Of a DNA stretch of 64,000 nt, positions 43,143 through 54,400 are shown piece by piece. The position numbers were made by a program, and so were the translations under genes. The stretch is taken from positions 13,551,018 through 13,615,017 of the forward strand of contig OX375872.1 in the NCBI GenBank assembly GCA_947359465.1. Direction: 5' to 3'. Source of the DNA: Metellina segmentata. Taxonomy: Eukaryota; Arthropoda; Arachnida; Araneae; Tetragnathidae. The notes below the pieces were generated by a model, which saw nothing but the letters and a program-made list of their open reading frames with translations, did not search any database and was not told the origin of the DNA. Within the stretch, counting starts at the first letter, position 1; each line of letters opens with the position of its first letter.

Positions 43143-43475
43143 AATCCAATAAGGAGGGCCGCGGTGGCCCGGTTGGAAGCGTATCGAATCAGCAACCGGA
43201 GGGTTGCGAGTTCGAGTCCATCAAACACCATCGTGTACAAAGGGGGCTAGTGCACGTTAAATCTGCCGTGGCCTCAAATGTCCTCACGTTGGCGTGGTGT
43301 GGAAGTTTGGAGAGTGGGGTGCCAGCACAGGTGTTGCCTCATCATCTGAACATGGTTCAAAAGTACTAAGTGTCGTTCTCGGATTTTTCCCTTGGGGGAC
43401 TCATCCCGGTAATTCATCGTCAATAGCCCGTTGTGTTGCTCCAGTACGACGTTAATTAAAATACCTACCTACCTC
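43143..43475 (+). mobile_element. SINE with tRNA head type 2
   Basis: Head GGGCCGCGGTGGCCCGGTTG then AACCGGAGGGTTGCGAGTTC with a B-box-like GAGTTCGAGTCC; then CACCATCGTGTACAAAGGGG, the same body as the type-1 SINEs, and a CCTACCTACC tail. Confidence 0.87.
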
Positions 43476-43599
43476 TCTTATGAATTGAATAACTGTAATA
43501 TTAGTACACAATAGTGCGTTTACTTTAGATTATTTCATATTTCATTGTAAATTTAATTATGAATAACTATGCATGTATATTTTTAGTGGCAACACTCTG

Positions 43600-44000
43600 A
43601 TTGGCTGATCCTATGGTTCGGTTTTCAAATATTCTTGCATTCGAGCTATGTTTGACTACGGAAACATTATTACATACTACTCCAGCAAATCCCCAAAACA
43701 AATTTTAGTAGTCTACAATTCAAGCTTTAAGAATCGCTCTTGGATTTCCAAGATGGACCCCTTTACTTGCATTCAGGAAGACATCCGACTGAAACAAATT
43801 GATCAAAAAGAATCACAAGATTAAATTTCAACTTTATATCCGTCATCAATGAAATTTCTCCTCTAAAAACAACCATCATAAAATTATCAAATGGGCGAAA
43901 TCAAACTGGCCCTTATTTTCAACGCATAACAGAAACTTTTAAGTTTTGACATTAATCCCGATAAAAGATCCTAGAATTTATCTATCCAACTAATCTCGAA
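43600..44000 (+). pseudogene. LINE (Jockey/I-like) ORF2 C-terminal fragment
   Basis: Around 43720-43790 one frame reads ALRIALGFPRWTPLLAFRKT, the conserved segment after the reverse transcriptase in Jockey and I-type LINEs, preceded by an FDYGNIITYYSS-like stretch in another frame. Stops interrupt it. Both ends are lost. Confidence 0.6.
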
Positions 44001-44934
44001 AACCACGATATCCAGATTAAAATAAAAATCGACTAAGATATTTTAAAAGGTCTTTTAGTTATTTTTAGTTACCAGACTAAACTTTGAAAGTATTACCCAA
44101 AGCACTTAAAAAGTGGCACATCAGTTGATCCAAGTACACTGCAGACTGCATTGATTAATCTGCAAAATTTGCAAAACCAATTACATATAGCACTAAGCAA
44201 ACAAAATTTATTTCCTGAAATTTCACTTTTTATTAGTTTTATTTGTTGATTAATGTGATAAGGTGCAGCCGTGATGAGGCAGTGGATTTTTGAATAGGTG
44301 TGAAAGGTCATTGGGAGACCATTCACAAGAGCATGAAGGAGGTGACCTATGAATTGTCCCTCCCCTGGCAACTCCTTATCACTGCATCGCTTAGGGATGA
44401 ACCCAAATCTGCTCTTAAGACATCAGTTATAGGAATATTAGATATATTATAGTTATATTATAGGCTTTGTTTACGTTGCGACCTAACACCTTCTTTAAAG
44501 GATAGGCTCATTCAAACCCATGCAACTAGACTGCCTTCTCATAGGAACCAGACTACATGTGAGAAGAAGGTTGATTCAGATAAAAAAATTAATTTAGTCA
44601 TTTCACTATACGATAATGAATATTAATTCATAAAATATTAGTTATTTTTAGAATAAAAAAACTAGAATTGATAGCAAAGAATATTCGCCACACTTTTGAG
44701 AGTATTCAAGAGTTTTTTGAACTTTTTTTTTTTTTTTACGAAGAGTTTTTTTTGAGTACTTTGAACCAAATTTTTCAAGAAATTGAAATTTATCGATTAC
44801 AGAAACGTACCCGAAACTTATTTTATGTATAATTTACGATGTATTTAACTCTGTTTTATAGAAATTATTTATAATCGTTAGATTTTATTGAAAACTATGG
44901 TACGAGTTCACAATTAAACTCGTACAATAATGTA
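44001..44934. other. no gene recognised
   Basis: AT-rich, with a run of 14 T near 44728. Minus open frame 44093-44371 has no motif. Confidence 0.4.
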
Positions 44935-45078
44935 AGGTAAGGTAATGTGAAAGGTAATTTTAATTACCGTCGTATTAGAGCAACATAACGGGCTATTGAT
45001 GACGGTCCGGGATCAATCTACTAAGGGAAAGATCAGAAGACAACAACACGTAATCTTCAACCACGGTCAGATGATTTA
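44935..45078 (-). mobile_element. SINE 3' fragment (minus)
   Basis: Reversed, it ends in TTACCTTACCTTAC and carries CCGTTATGTTGCTCTAATAC and GATTGATCCCGGACCGTC. The head is missing. Confidence 0.8.
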
Positions 45079-45192
45079 AAAAAAATTTGACTTCAAAAAT
45101 TAGTACATTTTTCATATATTACTAATAATGCTGCTGTCGTGGTGAAGTCTACAGATATGATAAGCTATACATACACCACACTCCTACATATA

Positions 45193-45698
45193 CACTATCG
45201 TAGAATAAGGGAACGGACGCCAGCCGGATTTGCACAAAATCTGACTACTTGTTTGGGTGTGTTTTTCGTGGTATGGACTGCGACCTTTGCATGTTGTTCC
45301 TGGTAAATTGAACGCCGACGCCTTCATGAAGATTTTGGACAATCAGGTTCTTTCTACGCTCAGGCAATTTTATGGAATGGACGAATGTTACTTCCAGGAC
45401 GACAACGCTCTATGTCACATTGCAGAGTCCCGACCTCCATAGAACATTTGTGGGACGAGTTAGAGCGATGCTTACGGACCAGGGAACCATGTCCGAAATC
45501 TGCAGCTGAGCTGGCGACTTTGTTGCAACATGAAAGGACACAAATACTCATAGCTGTGTGTCAAAACCTTGTTGAAAGAATGCCCAGGAGGGTTGCTAGT
45601 GTAATTGCAGCCCGTGGGGATCACCCCCCTATTAAAGCATGTATTATTTCCCTTATACCATCACATCTTGCTGTCCGTTCCATTATTGTAGGGTAGTG
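45193..45698 (+). mobile_element. Tc1-type deletion derivative, family B
   Basis: Tips CACTATCGTAGAATAAGGGA and, reversed, CACTACCCTACAATAATGGA; TA at 45191-45192 and 45699-45700. Transposase remnants: ALCHIAE after FQDDN (second D), then IEHLWDELERCLRT (the Glu) and VERMPRRVASVIAARG in another frame. The N-terminal two thirds are deleted. 506 bp. Confidence 0.83.
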
Positions 45699-46039
45699 TA
45701 GTTGTACTACGTGCACCTTAAACTCATTTATTGGGGATACATAAAAAATGAACTCTTTGAGTGAACTTACAAATAGTTATACAAATTGCGAAATAAGTAA
45801 ATAACTCATACCTTGAGTAAAATGGTTGAAAAGAGAGAGAGAGCCAAATACAAAAATAACTTAAATGTTTGCTTTTTTTAATTCTAAGGTTAGCCTCAGA
45901 AGTACTACAATACGGATTTTTATCATTTATGTATTTACTCACATCAAAGAAATATATCTTAAACAATTTAGTTTTGCAATCACAGTCAAACATTGGAATG
46001 ATAGGTGCACTCCCCAGTACAATAAACAGCTTTTCTTCA

Positions 46040-46206
46040 CCCTCCAATTGGTTTCAACAAGATACCTCGTTCATCAAGATCTGATCCATTTTGCTAATGA
46101 CGAGGTATCTTATCAAGATATTGTCAATTTTCTTATGATAGCGAGATCAAGATCTGGTTAGTTTTGCTAATGTCGAGATACCGTGACGCAACATCCACCA
46201 TGAGGG
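46040..46206. mobile_element. TTAA-type MITE, copy 3, decayed flanks
   Basis: Begins CCCTCCAATTGGTTTCAACA and ends CATCCACCATGAGGG, with CATCAAGATCTGATCCATTT and GCTAATGACGAGGTATCT inside. Flanks TTCA and TTTC look like mutated TTAA. Confidence 0.68.
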
Positions 46207-46974
46207 TTTCGCTCCTCAGGCGAAGGTCGCCATGATGTAAGAATATATTTTAACAAATATGTCTGCAGGGCTGGGGTATGGTCTGGGAAAGTATTTGTGG
46301 TATAATTGTTGATGGTATTGTTGAGACAGTCATATTCAAATGAGAAGATTTAAACTGAGTGTGAGAAAAGGAAATTAAGGCAATAAGTGTAATACCATAT
46401 TCCCTTGGGATAGAAACAGGATATAGGGATGGGAGCTGAGTAATATTCTGTATTGATGAAAGAGTAAAATGGTAATATAAAATTTTATTACATTAACATA
46501 TTGAGCATTCATTATTCCTCAGTGACAGAATCAAGACAAAACTTTAGATAGAAGGGACTGTACATACCATAAACATTTCACCAATGAAGTAATCTTCTGA
46601 AGCAAATAGTGCAACTCTTTGTAATGAAGCCTCTCGCACACCACGACACAATTTTGTTTTGCAATTAACATAGCACTCACTGTAGGTCTAGTATAACATT
46701 GCTTTTACTGCACAACCATATCTATTAGTTGAAAGAACCCTAGAAAAGATGCTATTGTACTAGAAGGTCAAAATTGATTTAATGTCATTTAGGGAAGAGT
46801 GCAAGGTGGAATTATGGACGTGAAGCCCTGAGAGGGTTGCTCAAAATTTCTACTTTGACGGTATACTGTTCATAACAAAAAATATTCTCAACAAGTTCTG
46901 CACTTTGTATTAAAAGCGGGACAAACTTGGCATTTCGATTCAAATGAAGGGCTGGATGGAAAACATGAAACAAG
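46207..46974. other. no gene recognised
   Basis: AT-rich intron sequence without identified repeats. Confidence 0.4.
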
Positions 46975-47066
46975 CTACAGATGTGTGTAGTCAGCCTAAT
47001 ACTATTAAATTAAGCTGAATAAAAAGGGAAAGGTTTTCCGCATGACATGCGTAGATATTATATACT
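46975..47066. repeat. 92-bp exact direct repeat, copy 1 (flank of Tc1)
   Basis: Identical over 92 of 92 bases to 47497-47588. Runs from CTACAGATGTGTGTAGTCAG to GTAGATATTATATACT, ending on the first two bases of the Tc1 tip. Confidence 0.95.
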
Positions 47067-47927
47067 ATGTAACAAAAAAAATCGACGCAGCAAGGAGTTG
47101 TGCCGGGCTCGATCAACTTAGAACGGCGCTGACTGGGGACGTAGTCTGTAGTGACGAGTTCCGTTTCCAACTGTGTCCAGAAGACAACCGCTGACACTTC
47201 TGGAGACGTCCAGGGCAGCGTGGGGATCCTGCCCTTACTATCACACTCCACACATGCCCACGATAGGGCGTTATGGTCTGGGTGCCATCTCTTTTGATAG
47301 CCGGACCCCTTTGGTAGTCATTTCTGGCACACTTACACCACAGCGGTACGTAAACGACATTCTACGACCTGTTGTGTTACCGTTCCTTTTGTGACACCCC
47401 GGAGTTAATTAACAAGATAATGCCAGGCCGCACACGACCTGTATTGTCTTCGAACTTTCCCAACACTTCCTTGGTCAGCTAGATCTCCTGAACTCTCTAC
47501 AGATGTGTGTAGTCAGCCTAATACTATTAAATTAAGCTGAATAAAAAGGGAAAGGTTTTCCGCATGACATGCGTAGATATTATATACTCTCCCATAGAGC
47601 ACATTTGGGACGTTGTTGGAAGATGGTTGCAACCATCCCGGAATGTTGACAGTTTAACTTGACAGTTGGAGACAATTTGGCAAGAAATTCCGCAGGACAC
47701 CATCCGGGAATTTTTTCAGTTTACGTCATGCCGGGTGACAGCTTGCATCCAGGTCATAGGTGGACCAACGCTTTATTGACTTCCTCCCTTTGTAACAGCC
47801 AAACTCTGAAATAAATCATTCAATTGTTCTGAAATTCTAATCGTTTGTTTTTCTGTGTATGTTCTTCACATCTACCAATTTATATCGCAATCGGACAACT
47901 TCTTGGTGCGTCGATTTTTTTTTAGTG
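47065..47927 (+). mobile_element. internally deleted Tc1, second copy, with inserted flank duplicate
   Basis: Left tip CTATGTAACAAAAAAAATCG, right tip GTGCGTCGATTTTTTTTTAG then TG and TA (47928-47929). Same deletion junction as 12295-13071 (AAGGAGTTGTGCCGGGCTCG). Transposase remnants in broken frames: RYVNDILRPVVLPFL (47340-47390) and a late IEHIWDVV-like segment near 47592-47620. A 92-bp copy of the left flank lies inside at 47497-47588. Confidence 0.85.
47497..47588. repeat. 92-bp exact direct repeat, copy 2 (inside Tc1 body)
   Basis: Interrupts the transposase between AACTCTCT and CTCCCATAGAGCAC; the sister copy at 12738-12757 reads through this point without the insert. Confidence 0.93.
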
Positions 47928-48127
47928 TATATTGGTAGGTGTATATTGTAAGGTATTTTAAAAATCCAAAACCAATACTTTTGGGGCATTCTAGTCCCTG
48001 AATCCTCCTGTTTATGCTACTGTCTGACAGCCCCTAGACGCATTGAAAATACACTTATATAACATTGATCCAAAGTTTTGCTACGGATGTCTACATTTAT
48101 ACAAAGTAATGAAACCATTAATTTCAG

Positions 48128-48300
48128 GTAACAGGTATCACAGTTTTACTAGCATGGTTACTCATACTTTTAACGTCCGTCCCAGGATACATTGAAGCTG
48201 GAGACAATAAAAATATTTCAGCCTGTCATTTCTGCGACGATGGAGTTGACTTTTCAGTGCGGAATCTAATCTGTTGTGGATGTTGTTCAAGATGCTGTGG
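48128..48300 (+). CDS. eight-cysteine secreted peptide, coding exon 2
   Basis: Bounded by acceptor TTAATTTCAG|GT and donor GTGG|GTAAGG. Frame 0 is open for all 57 codons. It begins VTGITVLLAWLLILLTSVPG, a hydrophobic signal-peptide core, with a likely cleavage after YIEA and before GD. The mature part has one N-glycosylation sequon (NIS) and eight cysteines spaced C-X2-C-X12-CC-X-CC-X2-CC, the first at exon residue 33 and the last at 57. Between the first and second cysteine groups are acidic residues followed by FSVRNLI. The exon ends in phase 2 and joins exon 3. It probably acts outside the cell; whether as hormone-like peptide, antimicrobial, toxin-like peptide or something else cannot be told. 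No family recognised. The minus-strand open frame over it is a shadow. Confidence 0.75.
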
Positions 48301-49775
48301 GTAAGGAAACCAGTAATTTTTTTTGCATCAGGGAACAGTAGCTCTTGCCAATCTCCCAAACCAGTTTTTACTGGTGTTTCATTTCTGCTTGTAAACCCTA
48401 CTGAAAATAACTAATTTCTCAAGTTAAGTCCCCTACTCACTAATGAATTTTAACTTCAAACGTGTAGATCGTGCACCCACTTCCTCTTGTGTAACATGTG
48501 AACTGTAGAATCGATAGTGCTCACAAGTCTGCTTGTAGCTCATAGTGTTGAAACCCAAGTGCTGTAATATGCAGAAAGACTAACAACACATATATGGCGG
48601 CAGTGTCAATTTCAACAAATGTTTAGAAACATATTATACTAAACAAAATAATTAATTTCCATTGTAACAATAATAATTAATTTCCACAATGTAAAATAAA
48701 AATTTACATGCCTTAGTCCTAAACGTAAAATGTATTTGTCCAGTAATGCTGCAGAACTAGGCATTTTCTTATCTTGTTTAAATCTCGAAAACTACTACTA
48801 TAGTCAATTTGCTTGCATTAACTCTAATTTAGTTAATTCTAAGCTGCTTTAATCAGTTCATTCAAGGTTCATCAGTGAAAAATCTTTCTATTGGGCATAC
48901 TTTGATTATATGGCCTACATGTTTTCAAACATATTTTCACGTATTAAATTAAAACTGTTAAAATATTTTTATATTGTCCAATATATAATGTAGAATTAGT
49001 GAACAATGATAAGGCAAGACTCATATTTATTTCATGAGCTACAATTATTTGTATATGCACCTACATAAATTGAGAATCTTCACTATTCTCCAAAAATCAA
49101 TGCTTTCTTTCACTTCAGGAACCATCTAAATACCCCTTGACGATATTTCCAGACTGGCTATTTAGTAGCATAATCAACACTTAATGACGCTCCCAAGTTT
49201 AAAATATCTGAAATATTAAACATTTCATAGTTAATTTAATGCATTTCAACTGTACTCAAGGTCTCCCTAGGATTTCCCAGATTTAACACGTTCTAAACAT
49301 GCAAATTCTTAAAATTTCGCTTCCGTTGCTTTTCACTGGTCTAATGCTCAGGCGGTATGTGTTGAAAATGTATCATTACATCTTTTTAGATAACATTAAG
49401 TTATATTTAAACATTGAATATACCATTTGTAAAGTTTTCAATAGCAAATAATTTGCCTTTATGGACCAAGACTAGGAAATACTATCTTTAAAATAGATGT
49501 TTTGTTGCTTTTTAGACAGTGATCAGGTCGCTAGTGTTCCAACACCTGCAATAAGTCCCAGATTTCAATTATGGTCTGGAAGTTCAGAATTCCTTCTAAA
49601 TCAAAATTCAAGATCTAATTTGTAATTATGTACCAAAGAATAATCATGGAATGGTTACTTAACTGCGTATGCCTAATGGAAATCGGGTTTTGGTTTTTTT
49701 TTTAAATTTAGTTTTTCATACAAATTGGAATTAAATATATTCATTCTTACTTTAATTGGTACTTTTATATTTCAG
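48301..49775 (+). other. intron 2 of the peptide gene
   Basis: GTAAGG to ATATTTCAG. AT-rich, no transposon recognised. Confidence 0.6.
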
Positions 49776-49791
49776 GCCTGACAGAATATAA
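49776..49791 (+). CDS. eight-cysteine secreted peptide, terminal exon
   Basis: Acceptor TTTTATATTTCAG|G. With the two bases left over from exon 2 the frame reads Gly, Pro-Asp-Arg-Ile, stop (TAA 49789-49791). The phase fits exactly and gives a 68-residue precursor of which about 38 residues would be mature. Supported by phase, acceptor strength and a poly(A) signal just downstream. Confidence 0.62.
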
Positions 49792-49893
49792 AACTAAAAC
49801 AATTTCCAACTAATGAAGAAACTCAAGAACAATTTCTGCATCCATTCTTGAGAATATTTATATATTTTTTCTAATCATAAAATACACCCTATC

Positions 49894-49899
49894 AATAAA
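49894..49899 (+). terminator. poly(A) signal AATAAA of the peptide gene
   Basis: AATAAA about 105 bp after the stop codon, followed by T/GT-rich sequence. This fits a short 3' UTR. Confidence 0.55.
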
Positions 49900-49919
49900 A
49901 ACTTTTACAATGTTCTATT

Positions 49920-50409
49920 ATTCATTGTATTTAACAAAAGAAACAAATTAAACTTAGGATTACAAAAATTCCAATGTTGTGTTGACTAATTATGAAAGTT
50001 TCGCATGTGAAGGCATAAAGTTATAGAATAAAGGAGTCTACATGGGTAGTTAGTTAATGATTCATGTTCCAAAATAAACTCTGCATTTAAGATTTTTTTT
50101 CCCCTTGTATGTACTATGTTTCTCATACAGGCATTCTAAAACCAACAGCCTATAAAAGAAACTAAACTGCTTAAGTTCAGAAGAAAAACTTGATATGTAT
50201 CAGAATCACAAAATTCTGAGCCAAGTATGTAACCAACAGAAAGTATAAAGTTTGGTTATTCATTTTGCGACATCACTACACAAATTTTGGTTTAAGTTTC
50301 CTATTTCTTCAATCCTAAAATTCTCCTTGGACAGTCAAGTCTAAATTAGGAAAAGGCGTAAATATATTTCCTACATAGCTTTAAACAAGTTGGAGAAAAA
50401 TTCAATATA
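49920..50409. other. no gene recognised
   Basis: AT-rich intergenic sequence downstream of the peptide gene. Confidence 0.4.
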
Positions 50410-50980
50410 CACTACCCTACAATAATGGACTGGACTGCAAGATCTGATGGTATAAGGGAAAGAATACATGCTTTAATATGGGGATGGTCCCCCATGTGCT
50501 GCAATTACACTAGAAACCCTTCTGGGCATACTTTCAACAAGGTTTTAATACAGCTATGGGTATTTGTGTCCATTCCTGCTGCCAGAACCTCGCCAGCTTA
50601 ACTGTAGAGCTTGGACGTGGTTCCCTATTTCTTGCGTCTATCTCTAACTAGTCCCACAGATGTTCCAAGGGGTTTAGGTTGGGACTCCGAGCAGGCCAGG
50701 GAAGACGTTTTTCATCCACATCCTGATACCACTGCTTGACAATGGCTGCAACGTGACATGGAGCATTGTCATCCTGGAAGTAACATTCATCCATTCCATA
50801 AAATTGCCAGTGTGGGAAGAACCGGACTGTCCAAAATGTTCATGCAGGCGTCAGAGTTCAATTTACCATGAACAACATGAAATGGTCTCGGGCCATACCA
50901 CAAAAAATACCCCCAAACACGTAGTCGTATTTTATGCAAATCCATTCACATCCGATCAATCCATTATTGTAGGGGTAGTA
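50410..50980 (-). mobile_element. Tc1-type deletion derivative, family B, second copy
   Basis: Tips CACTACCCTACAATAATGGA and TCCATTATTGTAGGGGTAGTA; TA at 50408-50409 and 50981-50982. On the minus strand it has the same C-terminal transposase remnant as 45193-45698 and the same CCATTATTGTAGGG tip. Coding is broken. Confidence 0.83.
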
Positions 50981-51429
50981 TATCTAGTATTTTGAGTCAT
51001 AACATTTAAATTCTGATGTTGGATTTAAACTGAATAAATTTTAAAAATGAAAATTAGATACTGAAAGCAGATTACTGCAAAGTTTGTGTCTGAAATCATT
51101 TAGCAAAATGACAAAATTTCAGAATTCTTTAATGTCTCCAATGCATTTGACGTACAACTGACATTTGGCATACAACTGAATTTCACAAGCATAAAAAAAA
51201 AACTTTTAAACTTCTCAATTCTTAATACTGTTGAAGCCACTAACCTAGAATTGTGGACAAACCATTAAAAGATATAGGTAAGAGGTAAGCAACGGAACTT
51301 TGCATGCAAGGAACCAGTCTTAATATGCATTAAATAATGTTTTAACTATTAATTAAAACCCATTCACTTAATTACAAAAATAAAAGATTAAAAATCAAGA
51401 TATAAAATAAAACCAAGTCTTATTCAAAA

Positions 51430-54400
51430 AGTTGACTTTTTATTAATTTTTAAAATACAAACTTTTGATACATGGAATAAATTCTTTATCCAAAAACGTT
51501 ATTGTATATTTTCATAATGTAGAAAATATTTTCACATCAAATATATATAATATATATTGTACAGATATATATATACTTATATTTATAAAGATAATTTGCA
51601 CTGAGTAATACACAAGAAAATTTGCAAGTTATACAAAACTTCAGAGAAACCTTGGGAATTCAACTTGTTTGAGAACATTAGCATAAATTTTTTATTTAAA
51701 AAATGGCAACAAAGATTTGTTTCTAATGAACATATTTACTTTGTACAAAACAATTAAGTAAACAAAACACAAACAACCACAATTGAATTACCAATTGAAC
51801 AATTAACAATAATTTAACATAAAACAAAGATGAATATACATTAAGAAGCATGCATTTGCAATAAGCTTCATATTCAATCATGAAGTCAACTACATATTCT
51901 AAATATGAGTAACTTAACGCATCAAATTGAAAGCATTGCATGAACACTATGTTCCTGAATGACGCAACATTCTTGAAGGTGAGCAAATTAAGGTGTGTTT
52001 TTGAATGTATGTGTATATGCTGAAGGCGAGTTATAACATTAACACTTGCTAGCAAGTACAAACATTCAATATTCGAAACATTCACATACACAAAAAGTAA
52101 TACAACATACAATATTTAAAATTATGGCTGTACTTCCAGAAAAATGTTAAAATAAAGACAAATCTTAGCTCAGCTTATTAATCTATAAGAGAACAAATTA
52201 TATTTTGCAATTTTCCTAAATCAAATCTCACATGGCTAAAGGAATGATGAATAACTAGCTATTATGGAATTAAAAATGGGCACAGTAAAAATATGATGTG
52301 GAAGGCACACTTTTATGAAACAGTTTCTTTTTTTGACTGCTTTTGTTTATCTCACATGATTTAAAACCTTATAAGCTAAAATATAAATACATTAGAAATG
52401 TTGATTTTAATTTTATTCACATTTTTTAAATATGCAATAATAAAATTAAGTACTAACATTGATCTTCCAATAAAACTTGTCTATGAATAACCAGCTAATG
52501 AGATAAATACAAGTTTTCACATCACATTGAAAGGTATAATTTTACTTTTATTGTTATTCAATTTTCTGCATACACCAGACATTGAAGTTTTACAGAACTA
52601 TGCTTAAAAGGTTTTCAAAAAATCGCTATTCACAAAAGAAAAAATTAATTCTGCCTAAAAACTCAAGCCTAATTCTGATAACATATGAAAATGACAACTT
52701 TGTGTTACCATTTAGAAATTGAAAATTAAATTCAATCTCTAAGGATTTAACCACTGCAAATATATTTATCCATATTATTTAAGGATCTTTGGTTGTGTAG
52801 ATCTTACAATTTTAAGGGAAACATTTTTTAGACATTTAAAAATGAGATTAAGAATATTACCCAAAAGAGAAATCAAAGAAAACTAATTTGAGTTTTGAAA
52901 CAAATTACAATTTATATGCTATACAAAAATTAGACTCAAGTTAGTTCACGTTATAGAATTTTAGAGAAGCACTTTAAATACTCATGAATTTTCAACATAA
53001 ATAAACCTTTAAAGAGAGCTTTGTGTGAGTAATAAAACTACTTTATTTTAAATTATGCAAACATGAATTTAAACACCTATCTAACTTTGAAAATATGTAA
53101 AATAGAATGAAAGAAAAATAAAAATTTTATTTTCCTAATTATAATTAACAAACAACTCGTACATTCATAAATTTATACACTTAAATTTGATATCCACAAC
53201 TTATCTTGATATTAATCTTTATTAACTATAGTAGTTTGGTTTCCATTTTTCTGGAACTAAATTGACACTGCAAATTATATAAGAATCATAATGAACTATA
53301 ATCAAATGTTTTAAAAATAAATTTCTAAGATGCATTATAAAATGATATTAGGGTGCAAAGTTATACGACAGAAATGACTAGACTGGGGAAATATGTTAAT
53401 GGATGTCTACAAAAGAAAAAATACGATGTATTTTAGTGAACACAGGTACAAACATTTAAATGTAAAAAATTCAATTCCTAATAAAATATCACTCCTCATC
53501 TTTAAGAAAAAGTCGGAAATTTTCGTTAATTATCAAGGAGTTATGGCGCTAACATCAAATTTATAGAAAACACATAAAAAAACATTGTTTAAAAAAGTTG
53601 CTTTGTTAAAAAAAAAAAAAGGTTACAGAAAAACAAATTTTCCTATTTAAATTTTGATTAAATTGTACTTATGATGCAGTAGTATATAACAGTGTAACCC
53701 AACTCTACCATGAAGTACTTTTTAGTAGACAAAGTTGCACTGTTTCATTCCAAGTTGCTTAAAAGTATTAAGAAAAAAATTTCTAGCAGGCTTAACACAT
53801 TGAACATAGCTCCACTTCTATCGCACAAGCTTTGCTTTTAATCAAGTAATCGAGTTTAGAAATATCAGTGAATAGTAGGTGGAATAATTCACAAAATTAT
53901 CCCTGATAGGTAAGCAATAATACCAATAAAAGCAAATAAATTTTATACTTTCAGATTTTTTCAACACTATTAAAACAAATTTTGTGCACTCAGTTTGTTA
54001 CTAAACATACAAAAGTGTAATTTAGTTACAAACTATTTAGCTTAGGAATAAAAGGTTTGCTTTATTATACAGAAAATATTTAAGGCCACTTTGAAACAAA
54101 ATAATACTTTACTGATATTGCTTTAAAAACATAAAACTAATTTCATGTTGAAATTATTAATTCTTTTCAGTTTTAAAAAATTAGATGGTTTTAAGGATAC
54201 AAGTTTCAGACTTGACAGTTAAAGACTAAATTTTCTACAGTATTCAGCTTTATAAATGATCTGTGCTTAGTTTAAATACTAGAAAGTAATAAAAGCACAC
54301 TAAACAAATATCACATTTTAAACAGACCATTTTAAAACTGAGTTCAAAACTAAAAATAGAAACCTCAATGTTACTGATGATTTAGGTTCTGATGTTAATA

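Larger units (their letters stand above)
39714..48127 (+). other. intron 1 of the peptide gene, transposon-rich
   Basis: Bounded by GTAAGC and TTTCAG. It contains SINEs, a hAT element with nested insertions, Tc1-type elements, a LINE fragment and a TTAA-type MITE, each listed separately. Confidence 0.5.

Noticed and set aside
43146..43215. Second tRNA-like head
   Set aside because: Head of a SINE; the body and tail follow without a break.
48162..48359. 65-codon minus open frame
   Set aside because: Antisense to exon 2 of the peptide gene and crosses its donor site.
51723..52112. 129-codon minus open frame
   Set aside because: Low-complexity, rich in Leu, Phe, Val and Tyr as expected from AT-rich DNA; no motif. 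Lies in the probable E2F 3' UTR.
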